Assembly: GCA_934555825.1 (NCBI GenBank)
Contig: CAKTFJ010000003.1
Span: 124,001-188,000 of the forward strand
Source: an uncultured Hyphomicrobium sp.
Lineage (GTDB): Bacteria; Pseudomonadota; Alphaproteobacteria; Rhizobiales; Hyphomicrobiaceae
Length of the DNA: 64,000 bases
Direction of reading: 5' to 3'
Below are positions 1-9,617 of the stretch, piece after piece; positions within the stretch are counted from its first letter, which is position 1; each line of letters begins with the position of its first letter. The translations under genes were made by a program, and so were the position numbers. Below the pieces are notes generated by a model. It was not told the origin of the DNA. It saw only the letters and a list, made by a program, of their open reading frames with translations, and searched no databases.

Positions 1-180
1 ACGCGCGCGGGTGAGGGTATGAGCGGCACGTGGGCTGAGGAAGATCAGTCCGCCGTCATCACCTGGGATACTGGTTGGACGACCAAGATCACGCGCACCG
101 GCGACGCCTACATCAAGACGGCATACGACGAGACGGCGACCACGCCGACCAATACGTCTGTCGCAGAAAAGATCGACTGA
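1..180 (+). CDS. C-terminal end of an unrecognised protein (5' truncated by window edge)
   Basis: Frame 1 is open from the first base to the TGA at 178-180, giving 59 visible residues ending in SVAEKID. An ATG at 19-21 exists, but the frame is open upstream of it and no ribosome-binding site precedes it, so it is probably internal. The fragment is rich in Thr, Trp and acidic residues, with no motif I recognise. It is followed by a bidirectional terminator at 219-258, which supports a real gene end here. Function unknown. Confidence 0.55.
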   Translation, partial: TRAGEGMSGTWAEEDQSAVITWDTGWTTKITRTGDAYIKTAYDETATTPTNTSVAEKID

Positions 181-218
181 CATCGCCAAGCGATAAGTTC
201 ACCGACGCGGGGCGCGAG

Positions 219-258
219 AAAAAGGGGCTGGAGACTGTGTCTCTCAGCCCCTTTTTTG
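219..258. terminator. Bidirectional rho-independent terminator
   Basis: GGGGCTG+GAGAC (224-235) pairs with GTCTC+CAGCCCC (239-251) around a TGT loop with a single bulged T. A-residues precede the stem and six T follow it (252-257). It lies between the rightward partial gene and leftward ppa and can serve both. Confidence 0.85.
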
Positions 259-273
259 CATTCGTTGCGACGT

Positions 274-801
274 TCAGCCTTTGGCGCGGGCGATGGCTTC
301 CGCGATGAGGCGCTGGGCCTCCTCTGCGTCGCCCCAATGGTGGATCTTCGCCCACTTGCCAGGCTCCAGGTCCTTGTAGTGCGAGAAGAAGTGATCGACC
401 TGCTGGATCGTGATCTCCGGAAGGTCGGAATAGTTGCGCACCTTTTCGTAGCGTTTCGTCAGGCGGGCAGAAGGCACGGCGATGATCTTCTCGTCTCCGC
501 CGCCTTCGTCCTCCATGACGAGCACGCCGACGGGGCGGCAGTTGAGCACCGCACCCGGCACGATCGCACGCGTATTGCACACGAGTACGTCGATCGGATC
601 GCCATCCTCGGAGAGCGTGTGCGGCACAAACCCGTAATTTCCCGGATAGCGCATTGGCGTATAGAGGAAGCGGTCGACGAACAGTGTTCCGGACGCTTTG
701 TCCATCTCGTACTTGATGGGCTCGCCGCCCACGGGCACCTCGACGACGACGTTGATGTCGTGAGGCGGGTTGTCTCCGATTGCAATGGCATCGAGGCGCA
801 T
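274..801 (-). CDS. ppa: Inorganic pyrophosphatase
   Basis: Soluble family I pyrophosphatase, 175 aa, the usual bacterial length. It hydrolyses pyrophosphate to phosphate in the cytoplasm and so pulls biosynthetic reactions forward. The family signature appears as DGDPIDVL, whose acidic residues bind metal, with PIKYEMDK, the [11 protein letters not shown] stretch and [10 protein letters not shown] also conserved. I start at the ATG at 801 (MRLDAIAIG), preceded by GGAAAG at 9-nt spacing. A GTG 33 nt upstream is in frame but adds residues not typical of alphaproteobacterial homologues. It is monocistronic by appearance and ends at the bidirectional terminator. Confidence 0.95.
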   Translation of the reverse strand: MRLDAIAIGDNPPHDINVVVEVPVGGEPIKYEMDKASGTLFVDRFLYTPMRYPGNYGFVPHTLSEDGDPIDVLVCNTRAIVPGAVLNCRPVGVLVMEDEGGGDEKIIAVPSARLTKRYEKVRNYSDLPEITIQQVDHFFSHYKDLEPGKWAKIHHWGDAEEAQRLIAEAIARAKG

Positions 802-932
802 GAGGCGTGGCTTTCCAGTCAGGGTTTGGCTCACCAGTGCCCCATGGCGCCGGATGGCACAAGGGGCCGCGGTGCCGCGCTTGGCTGTGCTTTAGGATAA
901 TCCGCAATGCGCGGAATGCACGCTCCGGGATG

Positions 933-1880
933 TTAAGGTTGTGGCCCCACGCCTAACGCCAGCATCAGCAGCGGCAGCGTGACGAGCGCACCGAGCGTGG
1001 AAACGAGGATGACGGCCGACGTCACGACGGCGGGCAGCTTGTAGAACTCGGCCAGCATGAAGGGCCCCGTGCCGGTCGGCATTGCAGCAAGAAGAACCGC
1101 CATTGCGGCAAGCTGCGGCGGAACGCCCATCAGGGTCGCGAGCCCCCACGTGAGCGCCGGTTGCACCGCAAGCTTGGTGAGCGCGAGACCGGCGGAGGCG
1201 CGGACCTCGCGGACGCCCACCGGACGTGGCTCCGCGAGGAAAAGGCCGATCACCACCAGCGCTAGCGGGCTCGCGGCGCCGCCCAGAAGCTTGAGGAAGC
1301 TCTCGACCGCGCCAGGCAGCCCCATGCCGGTTTGACCGTAAAGAAGGCCCGCGACCGGCGCGATCAGCAGCGGATTGCGGATCAGCGAGCGTGTGACTTT
1401 GCCCGCCAGCCTCAAAGGATGACGCTCGCTGTTGATGCCGATCTCGATCAGCACGATCGCGGACGCGAAGAGCACGCACACCGTGAGGATGGACGCGATC
1501 GTCACCGGCACGAGACTGTCGGCGCCAAACAGCATCAGCAACACGGGAAAGCCCATGTAGGCGGTGTTGGCGTACGAACCGATCAGTCCGTCGAGGCTCG
1601 CTTCTGCGAGGGGCCGTTTGCCGAGCAGGCTAAGCCCCAGTGTGCCGTAGAAGACGATGCCGCAGGCAAGCCCGAACGCGGCGATGAAGCCGGGCTGCGC
1701 CAGTTCCGCAGGCTTAGCGTGCGCCATGACGTCGAACAGCAGCGCCGGCAGCGCCAGATAAACCACCACGCGGTTGAGTTCCGACACCGCTGGGCGCCCG
1801 ATGACGCCGATCCGCCGGGCGAGGAAGCCGCTCGCGATCAAGGCGAAGACCGGCAAGACGAGAGACAGGATCGCGAGCAT
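933..1880 (-). CDS. AEC-family transporter (auxin efflux carrier-like permease)
   Basis: 315-aa, highly hydrophobic protein with about ten predicted membrane segments in the two-half arrangement of the auxin efflux carrier family. The N-terminal segment LAILSLVLPVFALIASGF and the NTAYMGFPVL stretch are typical. Bacterial members export or exchange organic anions such as malate or malonate, but the substrate cannot be read from sequence. It lies downstream of nothing co-directional except ppa (about 130 nt away) and is divergent from nadE. No clear Shine-Dalgarno precedes the ATG. Confidence 0.85.
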   Translation of the reverse strand: MLAILSLVLPVFALIASGFLARRIGVIGRPAVSELNRVVVYLALPALLFDVMAHAKPAELAQPGFIAAFGLACGIVFYGTLGLSLLGKRPLAEASLDGLIGSYANTAYMGFPVLLMLFGADSLVPVTIASILTVCVLFASAIVLIEIGINSERHPLRLAGKVTRSLIRNPLLIAPVAGLLYGQTGMGLPGAVESFLKLLGGAASPLALVVIGLFLAEPRPVGVREVRASAGLALTKLAVQPALTWGLATLMGVPPQLAAMAVLLAAMPTGTGPFMLAEFYKLPAVVTSAVILVSTLGALVTLPLLMLALGVGPQP

Positions 1881-2047
1881 GAGGGGCTGGGTTCGATGCG
1901 GGAAGAGACGGTAGGAGAGATCCTACAGCGTTCGTACGCCGCCCGATACGTCGCCAGCGGATGACGGCCATGCAGAACGGCCACGCGCCGCCGCCTGCGC
2001 CGCCGTTGTCGCTGGACCCGCGCCCGTGCGCGCCCTAAATCTGCTGC

Positions 2048-3736
2048 ATGAGCAGCACCGCATCCGAGGCTCAAGCCGAGCCGACCTCACTGAAAATCGC
2101 GCTGGCCCAGTTGAACCCCACCGTGGGCGACCTGGACGGGAATGAAAAGAAGCTCCTCGACGCGCGTGCTATCGCCGCCGCGGAGGGCGCAGATCTCGTC
2201 GTCTTTCCGGAATTGTTTTTGACGGGCTATCCGCCTGAAGACCTGGTGCTGAAGCCCGCGTTTCACGCCGCCGCCCGTGCGCGGGCCGAAGCGCTGGCCG
2301 CCCGCCTCGGCCCCGGCCCTGCCGTGCTGGTCGGCACGGTCTGGCCCGAGGGCGACGCCATCTACAACGCGGTTCTGCTGCTCGATGGTGGCACGGTCGC
2401 GGCTGTGCGCCACAAAGTGGACCTGCCGAACTACGGCGTCTTCGACGAAAAAAGGGTGTTCCGGGCCGGCAGTCTGCCGAGTCCCATAGGTTTCCGCGGC
2501 GTGCGTCTTGGCGTGCCGATTTGCGAGGACATCTGGAACGACGAAGTAACCGAGTGCCTGACCGAGTGCGGCGCCGAGATCCTGCTGGTGCCCAACGGCT
2601 CGCCCTTCGATTGGAAGAAACCGGATGTGCGCATGAACATCGCGGTCGCGCGCGTCACCGAAAGCGGGCTGCCGCTCGCATATGTCAATCAGATCGGCGG
2701 ACAGGACGAGCTTGTGTTCGATGGGGCCTCGTTCGTCTTGAACAGCGACTGCAGCCTGGCCTGCGAACTGCCCGCATGGGAAGAGCACGTCGCCGTGACG
2801 GAGTGGACGCGCGGTCCCGACGGTTGGACGTGCGCAAAGGGGCCCGTTCACAAATCTTCCGAAGGCGATGGCGCCGCCTATCAGGCCTGCGTGCTGGGTC
2901 TGCGCGATTACGTCAACAAGAACGGCTTTCCCGGTGTCGTGCTGGGCCTGTCCGGCGGTATCGACAGCGCGCTCGTGGCCGCCATGTCCGTCGATGCGCT
3001 GGGGCGGGATCGTGTCCACGCGATCATGATGCCGTATCGCTACACATCGGATCAGAGCATCGCTGACGCGAAAGCCTGCGCGGAGGCGCTGGGCATCCGT
3101 CTCGACACGGTGCCGATCGCGCCGGCCGTCGAAGGGTTCACGAACGCTCTCGAAGGCATATTCAGAAATCATCCCGCAGACCTCACCGAGGAGAACATCC
3201 AGAGCCGCGCGCGGGGCGTCATCGTGATGGCGATCTCCAACAAGTTCGGCTCGATGGTCGTCACGACCGGCAACAAGAGCGAGATGAGCGTCGGCTATGC
3301 CACGCTCTACGGCGACATGAACGGCGGGTTCAATCCCGTAAAGGACCTGTACAAGCTCGAGGTCTACCGCCTGTCGCGCTGGCGCAATGCGCACGTGCCG
3401 AAAGGCGGCTTTGGCCCCGCGGGCGAGGTGATTCCGGAAAGCATCATCACGCGCGTTCCTACCGCCGAGCTGCGCGAAAACCAGACCGACCAGGACAGCC
3501 TGCCGCCGTATGACGTCCTGGACGATATTCTCGTGTCGTTGGTCGAGCACGAGCTGCCGGTTGCCGATGTCATCGCGCGCGGCCACGATCCGGATGTGGT
3601 GCGGAAAGTGGAGCGTTTGCTCTATCTCGCGGAATACAAGCGCCGCCAGGCCGCACCGGGCGTGAAGATCTCGTCGCGCAATTTCGGCCGCGACCGGCGT
3701 TATCCGATCACAAACCGTTTCCGCGAGGATCGATAG
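2048..3736 (+). CDS. nadE: Glutamine-dependent NAD+ synthetase
   Basis: 562-aa two-domain enzyme that makes NAD+ from deamido-NAD+, ATP and glutamine-derived ammonia. The N-terminal nitrilase-fold glutaminase domain (about residues 14-260) carries the Glu-Lys-Cys triad at E55, K123 and C159 (PICEDIW). The C-terminal synthetase domain has the ATP-pyrophosphatase loop SGGIDS near residue 302 and TTGNKSEMSVGY further on. Fusion of both domains is the usual alphaproteobacterial form. The ATG at 2048 has no obvious ribosome-binding site. Stop is 18 nt from the convergent kinase gene. Confidence 0.95.
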   Translation: MSSTASEAQAEPTSLKIALAQLNPTVGDLDGNEKKLLDARAIAAAEGADLVVFPELFLTGYPPEDLVLKPAFHAAARARAEALAARLGPGPAVLVGTVWPEGDAIYNAVLLLDGGTVAAVRHKVDLPNYGVFDEKRVFRAGSLPSPIGFRGVRLGVPICEDIWNDEVTECLTECGAEILLVPNGSPFDWKKPDVRMNIAVARVTESGLPLAYVNQIGGQDELVFDGASFVLNSDCSLACELPAWEEHVAVTEWTRGPDGWTCAKGPVHKSSEGDGAAYQACVLGLRDYVNKNGFPGVVLGLSGGIDSALVAAMSVDALGRDRVHAIMMPYRYTSDQSIADAKACAEALGIRLDTVPIAPAVEGFTNALEGIFRNHPADLTEENIQSRARGVIVMAISNKFGSMVVTTGNKSEMSVGYATLYGDMNGGFNPVKDLYKLEVYRLSRWRNAHVPKGGFGPAGEVIPESIITRVPTAELRENQTDQDSLPPYDVLDDILVSLVEHELPVADVIARGHDPDVVRKVERLLYLAEYKRRQAAPGVKISSRNFGRDRRYPITNRFREDR

Positions 3737-3754
3737 AAGGAAGCCGCTGCGCCG

Positions 3755-5308
3755 TCAGTGCCCGCGCGTTCCGTCGGCGCAGAACGTGAGCGCAACGTGG
3801 CACACGCCGAAAGCGCGCTCACACGCCCAGCGAGCATCCGTTTCCGCCCGCTCGATGGACGGCCCCGTCGCCGCCTTCCAGCGTGCCGGATCGGTCGAGA
3901 CTTCCGCGAGCGACCAGCATTGGTCCTTCGTGATCCGCGCAATCACATGGCATTCCGCGCGCCCGAGCTTTTCATTGCAGGATTTGAGGGCGGCCGCTTC
4001 CGCAGCTTCCCTGCCGCGCTCCTGCACGCGCGCAAAGATGTTGCCACCGCTGTCGACGACGGCGCCCCAGCAGTCCGCGCCGGAGAAGAGCCCTCCACAC
4101 CGCGCAAAGGGACCGGATTGGCCATTGAAGACCAAAAGTCCGAGCGCCAGCAGCAGTGCGGCGACACCGGCGCCGGATGCAGCCAGGACACGCGGGGGCA
4201 ACGCGCGCACTTTCTCGATATGCGGAATTCGCGAAATCCACGTCCCCCACGGCAGGCCTCTGACCTTGGCCACCCACGGGTGCTGGGGAAGCTCGGCGAG
4301 GCGCGTGCGCGCGAGGCGCATGTAGACGGAAAGGCGGGGCTCCGCTGGCTCCGTGCCATCCTTCTCATGTGACGCCGCGGCGTTGGCCTCGTCCGGCAGC
4401 AAGTCACCGTCGTCCACCAGTGCGCTGCCGGCGAGCAGTCTGGATCGCCACTCGGCAACCGATTGCGGACGGCTCTCGGGGGAAAGGCGCAGCGCCTCGT
4501 CAATGGCTTCGAGGAAACGTGCGCGATACCGTCCCGCGCCAACCTCAACGGCAGGCACCAGATCGTCCGCGAGTTGACGCGCCGTCGCTTCCGAGGGTCT
4601 CGCACCCGCAACTGCGCGGTAGAGCGTCGCGCCGAACGCGTAGATGTCGGTCCAGGGCCCGTAACGGTCAGCGGTGGAGACGTATTGCTCCGGCGCGGAA
4701 TAGCCGCTCTTGAACACGAGCGCGGAGACGAGCTGAGAATGCTGCTTGATCTCGAAGCGCGATGCACCGAAGTCGAGCAGGATCGGCATGCCGTCGGCGC
4801 CGCGCACCATGATGTTCTCGGGCGAGATGTCGAGATGCCAAGTGCGGTTCTCGTGCACGAGTTCGAGCGCGGAGAGGAGCGGCGCGGCCACGAGATCCAG
4901 CTCGTCTTGTGTGGGCGGACTGTCCAGCCCGCGCAGCCACGTCTCAAGGGTGCGCCCCTGAATCAGATCGAGCACCATGTAGGCGGTGTCGTTCTGCTGA
5001 AACACGCGCCGCACGCCGATGATGTTCGGGTGGTTGAATTGTGCGAGCAGGCGCGCTTCGTCGAAGAATTTTTTGAGCGCCCACCGATAGTCTTCTTCGG
5101 CGTTGGCGCGGCTGGTGAACTTGAGTCCGCCGTTCTCGCGCCGCACGAGATCCTCGGGGAAGAACTCCTTGAGAGCGAATTCCTTGTGGAGCATCTCGTC
5201 GTTGATGCGGTAGGTGATGCCGAACCCGCCGCGGCCGAGAACCCCCGTGATCGTGTATTGGTCGATCCGGGTGCCGGCTTTCAGCACCGCGTCGTTCTCG
5301 CCCTCCAT
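3755..5308 (-). CDS. Membrane-anchored Ser/Thr protein kinase with C-terminal DUF4189-like region
   Basis: 517 aa from the ATG at 5308, preceded by AGGGGAG. Kinase domain about residues 18-280: glycine loop GRGGFG (25-30), ATP lysine K47 in ALKEFFP, catalytic loop HLD (158-160) with N165, DFG at 179-181, APE at 205-207. All essential residues are present, so activity is expected. The ALKEFFP form is typical of bacterial FHA-linked kinases. A single membrane segment (LAASGAGVAALLLALGLLVF) follows a Pro/acidic linker. The C-terminal ~110 residues carry six or more cysteines in a DUF4189-like pattern, probably periplasmic and disulphide-bonded. Divergent from the vWA-FHA gene 229 nt away, its likely substrate or partner (inference). 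Confidence 0.9.
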   Translation of the reverse strand: MEGENDAVLKAGTRIDQYTITGVLGRGGFGITYRINDEMLHKEFALKEFFPEDLVRRENGGLKFTSRANAEEDYRWALKKFFDEARLLAQFNHPNIIGVRRVFQQNDTAYMVLDLIQGRTLETWLRGLDSPPTQDELDLVAAPLLSALELVHENRTWHLDISPENIMVRGADGMPILLDFGASRFEIKQHSQLVSALVFKSGYSAPEQYVSTADRYGPWTDIYAFGATLYRAVAGARPSEATARQLADDLVPAVEVGAGRYRARFLEAIDEALRLSPESRPQSVAEWRSRLLAGSALVDDGDLLPDEANAAASHEKDGTEPAEPRLSVYMRLARTRLAELPQHPWVAKVRGLPWGTWISRIPHIEKVRALPPRVLAASGAGVAALLLALGLLVFNGQSGPFARCGGLFSGADCWGAVVDSGGNIFARVQERGREAAEAAALKSCNEKLGRAECHVIARITKDQCWSLAEVSTDPARWKAATGPSIERAETDARWACERAFGVCHVALTFCADGTRGH

Positions 5309-5537
5309 GGATTGGCGTCTCCCCTCGCGCGACGTCCTGGCTGTCGCGCCGTCACAATGCCCCATTCGAATGATGTCGGAAAGGGTTGCCCGAGCCCCGT
5401 GCATCCGGCACATGAAGGTGGCGCGGATGAGGAGATCGCATGTCGGCCAGGAGCGGGCGGGGGCTGATGTTGAACGCACCGGACCGGCAGCGTAAGATGG
5501 CGACCCAATCCCTATGACGATACCTGGAGACGCGAGC

Positions 5538-7142
5538 ATGTGGCGCCCGGCGAGGCAGCGCAAAGCTGTTGTAGCGGTCGGCCTCGCGCTCATCGTGGCC
5601 TGCTTCGGTGCGGCGGGAGTGCACGCGTCCGAGACGAAGCTTCTGGCTGAATGCGGACCGCCGACCCAGCCTAACGAGACAAGCACGTTCGCGTGCGAAC
5701 TCCGTGCAACGGGGCCTGCCGAATTCCAGGACATCAAAGCCCGGCTCGAGGGCGCCGACATCGAATCGCGCTTCGAGCCGTTCGATGCGGAGCGCGAAGG
5801 CTCCACCACGGCCTATCTCATACAGACATTGCCGGCGGCGAGGCGCGCCACGCTCAGCCAGATGGCCGATGCGGTGGTGAGTATCGCGGACCGGCGCGAC
5901 GGCCAGCGACGCTTTACCGCTTACACATTCGCCGACGCGCTAACGGCGGTTGCCGATTCGGGCGTCTCGCGCGATGCGTTCGTGCGTCAGCTCATTGCCG
6001 TCGGTGCGGCCACGGGTCCCACCCATCTCTATGCGGCAGCGCGTGAAGCGGTGGCCGCTCTCGCCAAAGAGACGGGCGCACGCAAATCGCTTGTGATCCT
6101 GGCGGACGGCACGTCCGACGATACGGACACGACCCACGATCACGTCGTCGAGGCTGCACGCGAAGCGGGCGTGACCATCCACGTGCTCGGCTACTACGAC
6201 GACGCGCGCCAGCGTTCGAAGTTCGAAGCGCTCTCCCGCTTGGCGGAGGAGACTGGCGGCTACGCGGCAGAAGTCAAACGCGGCTCAGGTGCGAAGAACG
6301 ATTTTACGAAAGAGATCGTCACCAGCCGCTTTCTGACGGACATCGTCGAGAACGGAGGCATGGTGACGGCCGTTCTGGATGGACCAGCGGGCACGCGCAA
6401 AGTCGCATTCACCGCCACGCTGGCGGATGGAAAGAGCCTGTCTGCCGAAGCCGACGTGACAATCCCGGAGCCTCCTCGACCGCCACCGCGTGCGGAGCCA
6501 ACCGCGTCCATCGCGCCTCCAGCGCCGGAGCCGGACGTCGTTGCACCTTCCGAAAGCGAAGGACGTGGCTGGTTGCTCGTGCTCGCGCTGGGTGCGTTCG
6601 CCGGCCTCGGCATTGCAGGCTATGTGTTCTTCGGAAAAGACCTGTTCCAGTTCGTGCGCTGGTGGATCGAAGCCGAGCCCCGCGCGGGCGCAAACGCCGA
6701 AACCGATACGGCGGCAGACGCATCCACGCGGCAAACGCCTGCGCTTGCGGCGCCCCAGCCTGCCGCCGCGGCTCGCCCCGCGCATGCTGGCGCGCAGCCT
6801 CGCCAGCGTTCTAGGGACGGAGAGCGGCGGTCCGTTGTCTATGGCTGGCTTGAAACGCTTGACGGAGACGCGGCGCGTCATCCTCTCCGCTCAGTGGATG
6901 TTCGCGTCGGACGCCACCGCGACAACGACATTTGCCTTGCGAACGACTCGATCTCTCGCCGCCACGCCGCCGTGCGTTACGACGCGAAGACGCGGCGCTT
7001 CACGATCACTGATCTCGGCGCGGGCAACGGCGTGATCGTCAACAAGACGCGCTACAAATCGCGCGAGCTGAATGACGGCGACACGGTGGAATTAGGCGAG
7101 GTTCGCCTCCGCTTCCGTACCGAGCCGAACTTCCAATCTTGA
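5538..7142 (+). CDS. Exported vWA-like protein with membrane segment and cytoplasmic FHA domain
   Basis: 534 aa from the ATG at 5538 (GGAG 8 nt upstream; an in-frame ATG at 5514 is an alternative). Order: N-terminal signal or anchor (VVAVGLALIVACFGAAGVHA), von Willebrand A-like domain (about 90-280), Pro-rich linker, membrane segment (GWLLVLALGAFAGLGIAGYV), a second Pro/Ala linker, and a C-terminal FHA domain with GRHRDNDICL, SISRRHA and LGAGNGVIVN. FHA domains bind phosphothreonine peptides. The vWA domain keeps ADGTSDD but has no DxSxS metal-site motif. It is divergent from the Ser/Thr kinase, so it may be phosphorylated or act as a phospho-reader for that pathway (inference). Confidence 0.85.
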   Translation: MWRPARQRKAVVAVGLALIVACFGAAGVHASETKLLAECGPPTQPNETSTFACELRATGPAEFQDIKARLEGADIESRFEPFDAEREGSTTAYLIQTLPAARRATLSQMADAVVSIADRRDGQRRFTAYTFADALTAVADSGVSRDAFVRQLIAVGAATGPTHLYAAAREAVAALAKETGARKSLVILADGTSDDTDTTHDHVVEAAREAGVTIHVLGYYDDARQRSKFEALSRLAEETGGYAAEVKRGSGAKNDFTKEIVTSRFLTDIVENGGMVTAVLDGPAGTRKVAFTATLADGKSLSAEADVTIPEPPRPPPRAEPTASIAPPAPEPDVVAPSESEGRGWLLVLALGAFAGLGIAGYVFFGKDLFQFVRWWIEAEPRAGANAETDTAADASTRQTPALAAPQPAAAARPAHAGAQPRQRSRDGERRSVVYGWLETLDGDAARHPLRSVDVRVGRHRDNDICLANDSISRRHAAVRYDAKTRRFTITDLGAGNGVIVNKTRYKSRELNDGDTVELGEVRLRFRTEPNFQS

Positions 7143-7181
7143 TTGCTTGCCGATGGCAACGACAGACTGCTATGGCGAGCG

Positions 7182-8165
7182 TCAGCCGGAGCGCGCGAGC
7201 AGCTTCCGCGCCGCGGCGTCGGGGCTCGTGCGTCCCGAAAGAACTTCATCCGCAAGCCCGTCCATTTCGCGCCCGCTGTCTTCCTTGACGCGCCGCGCGA
7301 CGACATCCGCCGCCGCACGTGCGATCAGATAGCGTGCCCGCCGGCGTCGCCGCGCCATGGGGCCTGCTTCCGCGCCCTGCTGGCCGATTTCGCGAACTTT
7401 CTCCACGAGATCCGGCACGCCTTCGCCCGTCGTTGCGGTGGTCTTGAGCACCGGCACCGCCGAGCGAAGCGAACGGATCGACAGTGCGCCGAGAAGCTGT
7501 TGCAGTGTCAGCTCCGCGCCTTCCCGGTCGCCCTTATTGACGACCATGATGTCCGCGATTTCGAGCAGGCCCGACTTCATCGCCTGGATGTCGTCGCCGA
7601 GGCCCGGCGCGGAGATGACGACGCGCACGTCCGCCACTTCCGCGACGTCCATCTCGTTCTGCCCCGTGCCGACGGTCTCCAGCAGGACGAGATCGAAGCC
7701 AGCGGCGTCAAGCGCATCGATCACGCGCACAGCCGCCGGCGAAAGGCCACCGAGATAACCGCGGCTCGCAAGCGAACGCACGAACACGCCGTCGTCGTCG
7801 AGGGCAGCCGTCATACGGATACGGTCGCCGAGGATCGCGCCGCCCGACACCGGGCTCGACGGATCGACCGCGATGACGCCGACCGTGCCGCCCTGTGAGC
7901 GCACGTGTGCGATGACCGCATTGACGAGCGTGGATTTGCCCGCACCCGGAGGCCCAGTGAAGCCGACAACCAGCGCATTGCCGAGGTGAGGCTGCAACGC
8001 TTCGAGCAGCGGCGGCGCGCTCGTCGAGAGTTTTTCGAGCTCTGTGACCGCGGCGGCAATAGCGCGTCGCTCACCTGCGCGCAGGCGAGCGACGAGATCG
8101 GGGATCGCCTCGAGCTTGAGCGTCGAGCGCGGCATCGGCGGGGCGGTGTCGGTCACGGTATCCAT
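7182..8165 (-). CDS. meaB: MeaB/ArgK-type G3E P-loop GTPase (methylmalonyl-CoA mutase chaperone)
   Basis: 327 aa from the ATG at 8165. Walker A GPPGAGKST, then IAVDPSSP and ETVGTGQNEMDV, are diagnostic of the MeaB/ArgK family. NKGD is the guanine-specificity motif. The protein guards B12-dependent acyl-CoA mutases (methylmalonyl- or ethylmalonyl-CoA mutase) by gating cofactor loading and removing damaged cob(II)alamin. No mutase gene is adjacent. An upstream in-frame TTG at 8201 is possible but its Shine-Dalgarno is too close. It lies 95 nt downstream of the htpX-like gene on the same strand. Confidence 0.9.
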   Translation of the reverse strand: MDTVTDTAPPMPRSTLKLEAIPDLVARLRAGERRAIAAAVTELEKLSTSAPPLLEALQPHLGNALVVGFTGPPGAGKSTLVNAVIAHVRSQGGTVGVIAVDPSSPVSGGAILGDRIRMTAALDDDGVFVRSLASRGYLGGLSPAAVRVIDALDAAGFDLVLLETVGTGQNEMDVAEVADVRVVISAPGLGDDIQAMKSGLLEIADIMVVNKGDREGAELTLQQLLGALSIRSLRSAVPVLKTTATTGEGVPDLVEKVREIGQQGAEAGPMARRRRRARYLIARAAADVVARRVKEDSGREMDGLADEVLSGRTSPDAAARKLLARSG

Positions 8166-8260
8166 ATCCGCGCTGATACGCGGGAGGCGCGCAAGTGGCA
8201 AGCCTCCGCGCCGTCACGGCCCCATCGTTTGGGGGGCCGCGGACAACCGTGACGCCGGCC

Positions 8261-9265
8261 TTAGAACCAAAGACCTGGCCAGCGATAGCGGGGCCGCATG
8301 TCGCCTGGCCCATAGCCTACCAGGCTCACCATCGGCTGCTCCACGATGACGAGGGGGGCGTGCCGGTCTTGGTTGGGCGAATCCTGGCCAGCCGAAGCCG
8401 TTTTGAGGGCCAGGAGGCGCGCGATGCGATCTTCCGTCTCAGGGTGAGAGCGAAGCAGCGAGGGGTGCGGCACCCGCCGGCCCGGCACGGGAAACATCAG
8501 GTCTTCCCAGAAGTGCCCCGTGTAAGTTTCGAGCCGCCGAAGCGCGGACGCGAGCGCTTCGGGGTCGCCCGTGAGGGCTGCAGCGTCCGCGTCGGCCTGG
8601 AATTCCCGCGCCCGTGAAAGGCCGAGCTGGAGCAGGCTGGAAAGCGCCGGTGCAAGGTAGAGGGCGAGTACGACCCACCAGGAAATTGGGTCCTCGCCGG
8701 TCAAGAACGCGAGGCCGTTATAAAGCGCGAGGCCGAGCGCGGCATAGCTCATGAGCTGCAGGACGCGGGTGATGACATCCGCGAGCCCCATCACCAGAAG
8801 ATCGTTGTTGCGGATATGGGCCACTTCGTGAGCCAGCACGCCCGCCGTCTCGGCAAGTGAGAGGCGCCTCAGCAACCCTTCCGTAACGGCAATGGCGGAA
8901 TGATCGCGGGAGCCGGCCGCGAATGCGTTCAGGGTCAGGCTCGGGATCACGAAGAGATCGGGCCGCCGCGCGAGCTCCGCCCGGTAGGCGAGCACGTCCA
9001 CAAGGCTCGAAAGCTGGCTGTCGTCCTGCTGCGGAACGAGCGTTGCCCGGTAGAGGCGCATCACGGCATCCGGCGGCATCTGCACGGCCAGCGCGCAGAC
9101 GATTGCCAGCACCACCGGCACCGCGAGCAGCCCCGCAACACCCCATACCAGCACGGCCGGTAGGGCGACGAGGCCGACAAATCCGAGAAGCAGCAAAGCC
9201 GCGTGGCGCAGGTTCGGCCCCCGTATCGCGTCGGCGTATGCGGTCGTGTCCAGGAACGGTGGCAT
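8261..9265 (-). CDS. htpX: HtpX-like M48 zinc metalloprotease, inner membrane
   Basis: 334 aa, longer than typical HtpX (about 290). Two N-terminal hydrophobic segments (residues 22-62) precede the catalytic HEVAH at 146-150. The third zinc ligand is probably the Glu in SRAREFQADADA, about 80 residues later, after two more membrane segments. The family degrades misfolded membrane proteins. Start ATG at 9265 has GGAAGG at a good distance. The symbol is assigned by family; it could be an M48 paralogue of the canonical htpX. Confidence 0.82.
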   Translation of the reverse strand: MPPFLDTTAYADAIRGPNLRHAALLLLGFVGLVALPAVLVWGVAGLLAVPVVLAIVCALAVQMPPDAVMRLYRATLVPQQDDSQLSSLVDVLAYRAELARRPDLFVIPSLTLNAFAAGSRDHSAIAVTEGLLRRLSLAETAGVLAHEVAHIRNNDLLVMGLADVITRVLQLMSYAALGLALYNGLAFLTGEDPISWWVVLALYLAPALSSLLQLGLSRAREFQADADAAALTGDPEALASALRRLETYTGHFWEDLMFPVPGRRVPHPSLLRSHPETEDRIARLLALKTASAGQDSPNQDRHAPLVIVEQPMVSLVGYGPGDMRPRYRWPGLWF

Positions 9266-9465
9266 TTGACCTTCCGCGTCTTGGAGGCTCGACGGTACGG
9301 GAAAGGCGGGATAACCGAGTCGGATCGGCGAGATTTGCTCTCGAAAAGCGTCATTCGTATGTTTAATGACGGGGCCCGGCAGGATGCGGCGACGGCACGG
9401 CGCGGACTTTTTGCGGTATCACCGCAATCTCTCGCGACTTCTTGCTTTTCGATGCCCGCAAGGTG

Positions 9466-9494
9466 TTGACCGGGAATCCACAAGTGTATATAGG
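9466..9494 (+). promoter_or_regulatory. Candidate strong sigma-70-type promoter of the str/ribosomal block
   Basis: TTGACC at 9466-9471 and TATAGG at 9489-9494 with 17-nt spacing; an overlapping TATATA at 9487-9492 would give 15 nt. The position, ahead of the first ribosomal gene and in an otherwise gene-free stretch, supports it. No transcription-start evidence. Confidence 0.55.
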
Positions 9495-9617
9495 TGCGCC
9501 CACTCTCACGGTAGGTGGTAGGCAATCTCCGCGCGTTTTCGCGCTCTAGCCTAGACGCTGCCGTCCAAAAGCAGAGGACATTTTCGGACCAAGATCGCTG
9601 GCAAGCCGAAAGGCAAG

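Noticed and set aside
5309..5809. Upstream extension of the kinase gene to position 5809
   Set aside because: The frame stays open, but it crosses the divergent vWA-FHA gene and its ribosome-binding site; the ATG at 5308 has its own Shine-Dalgarno and begins just before the kinase domain.
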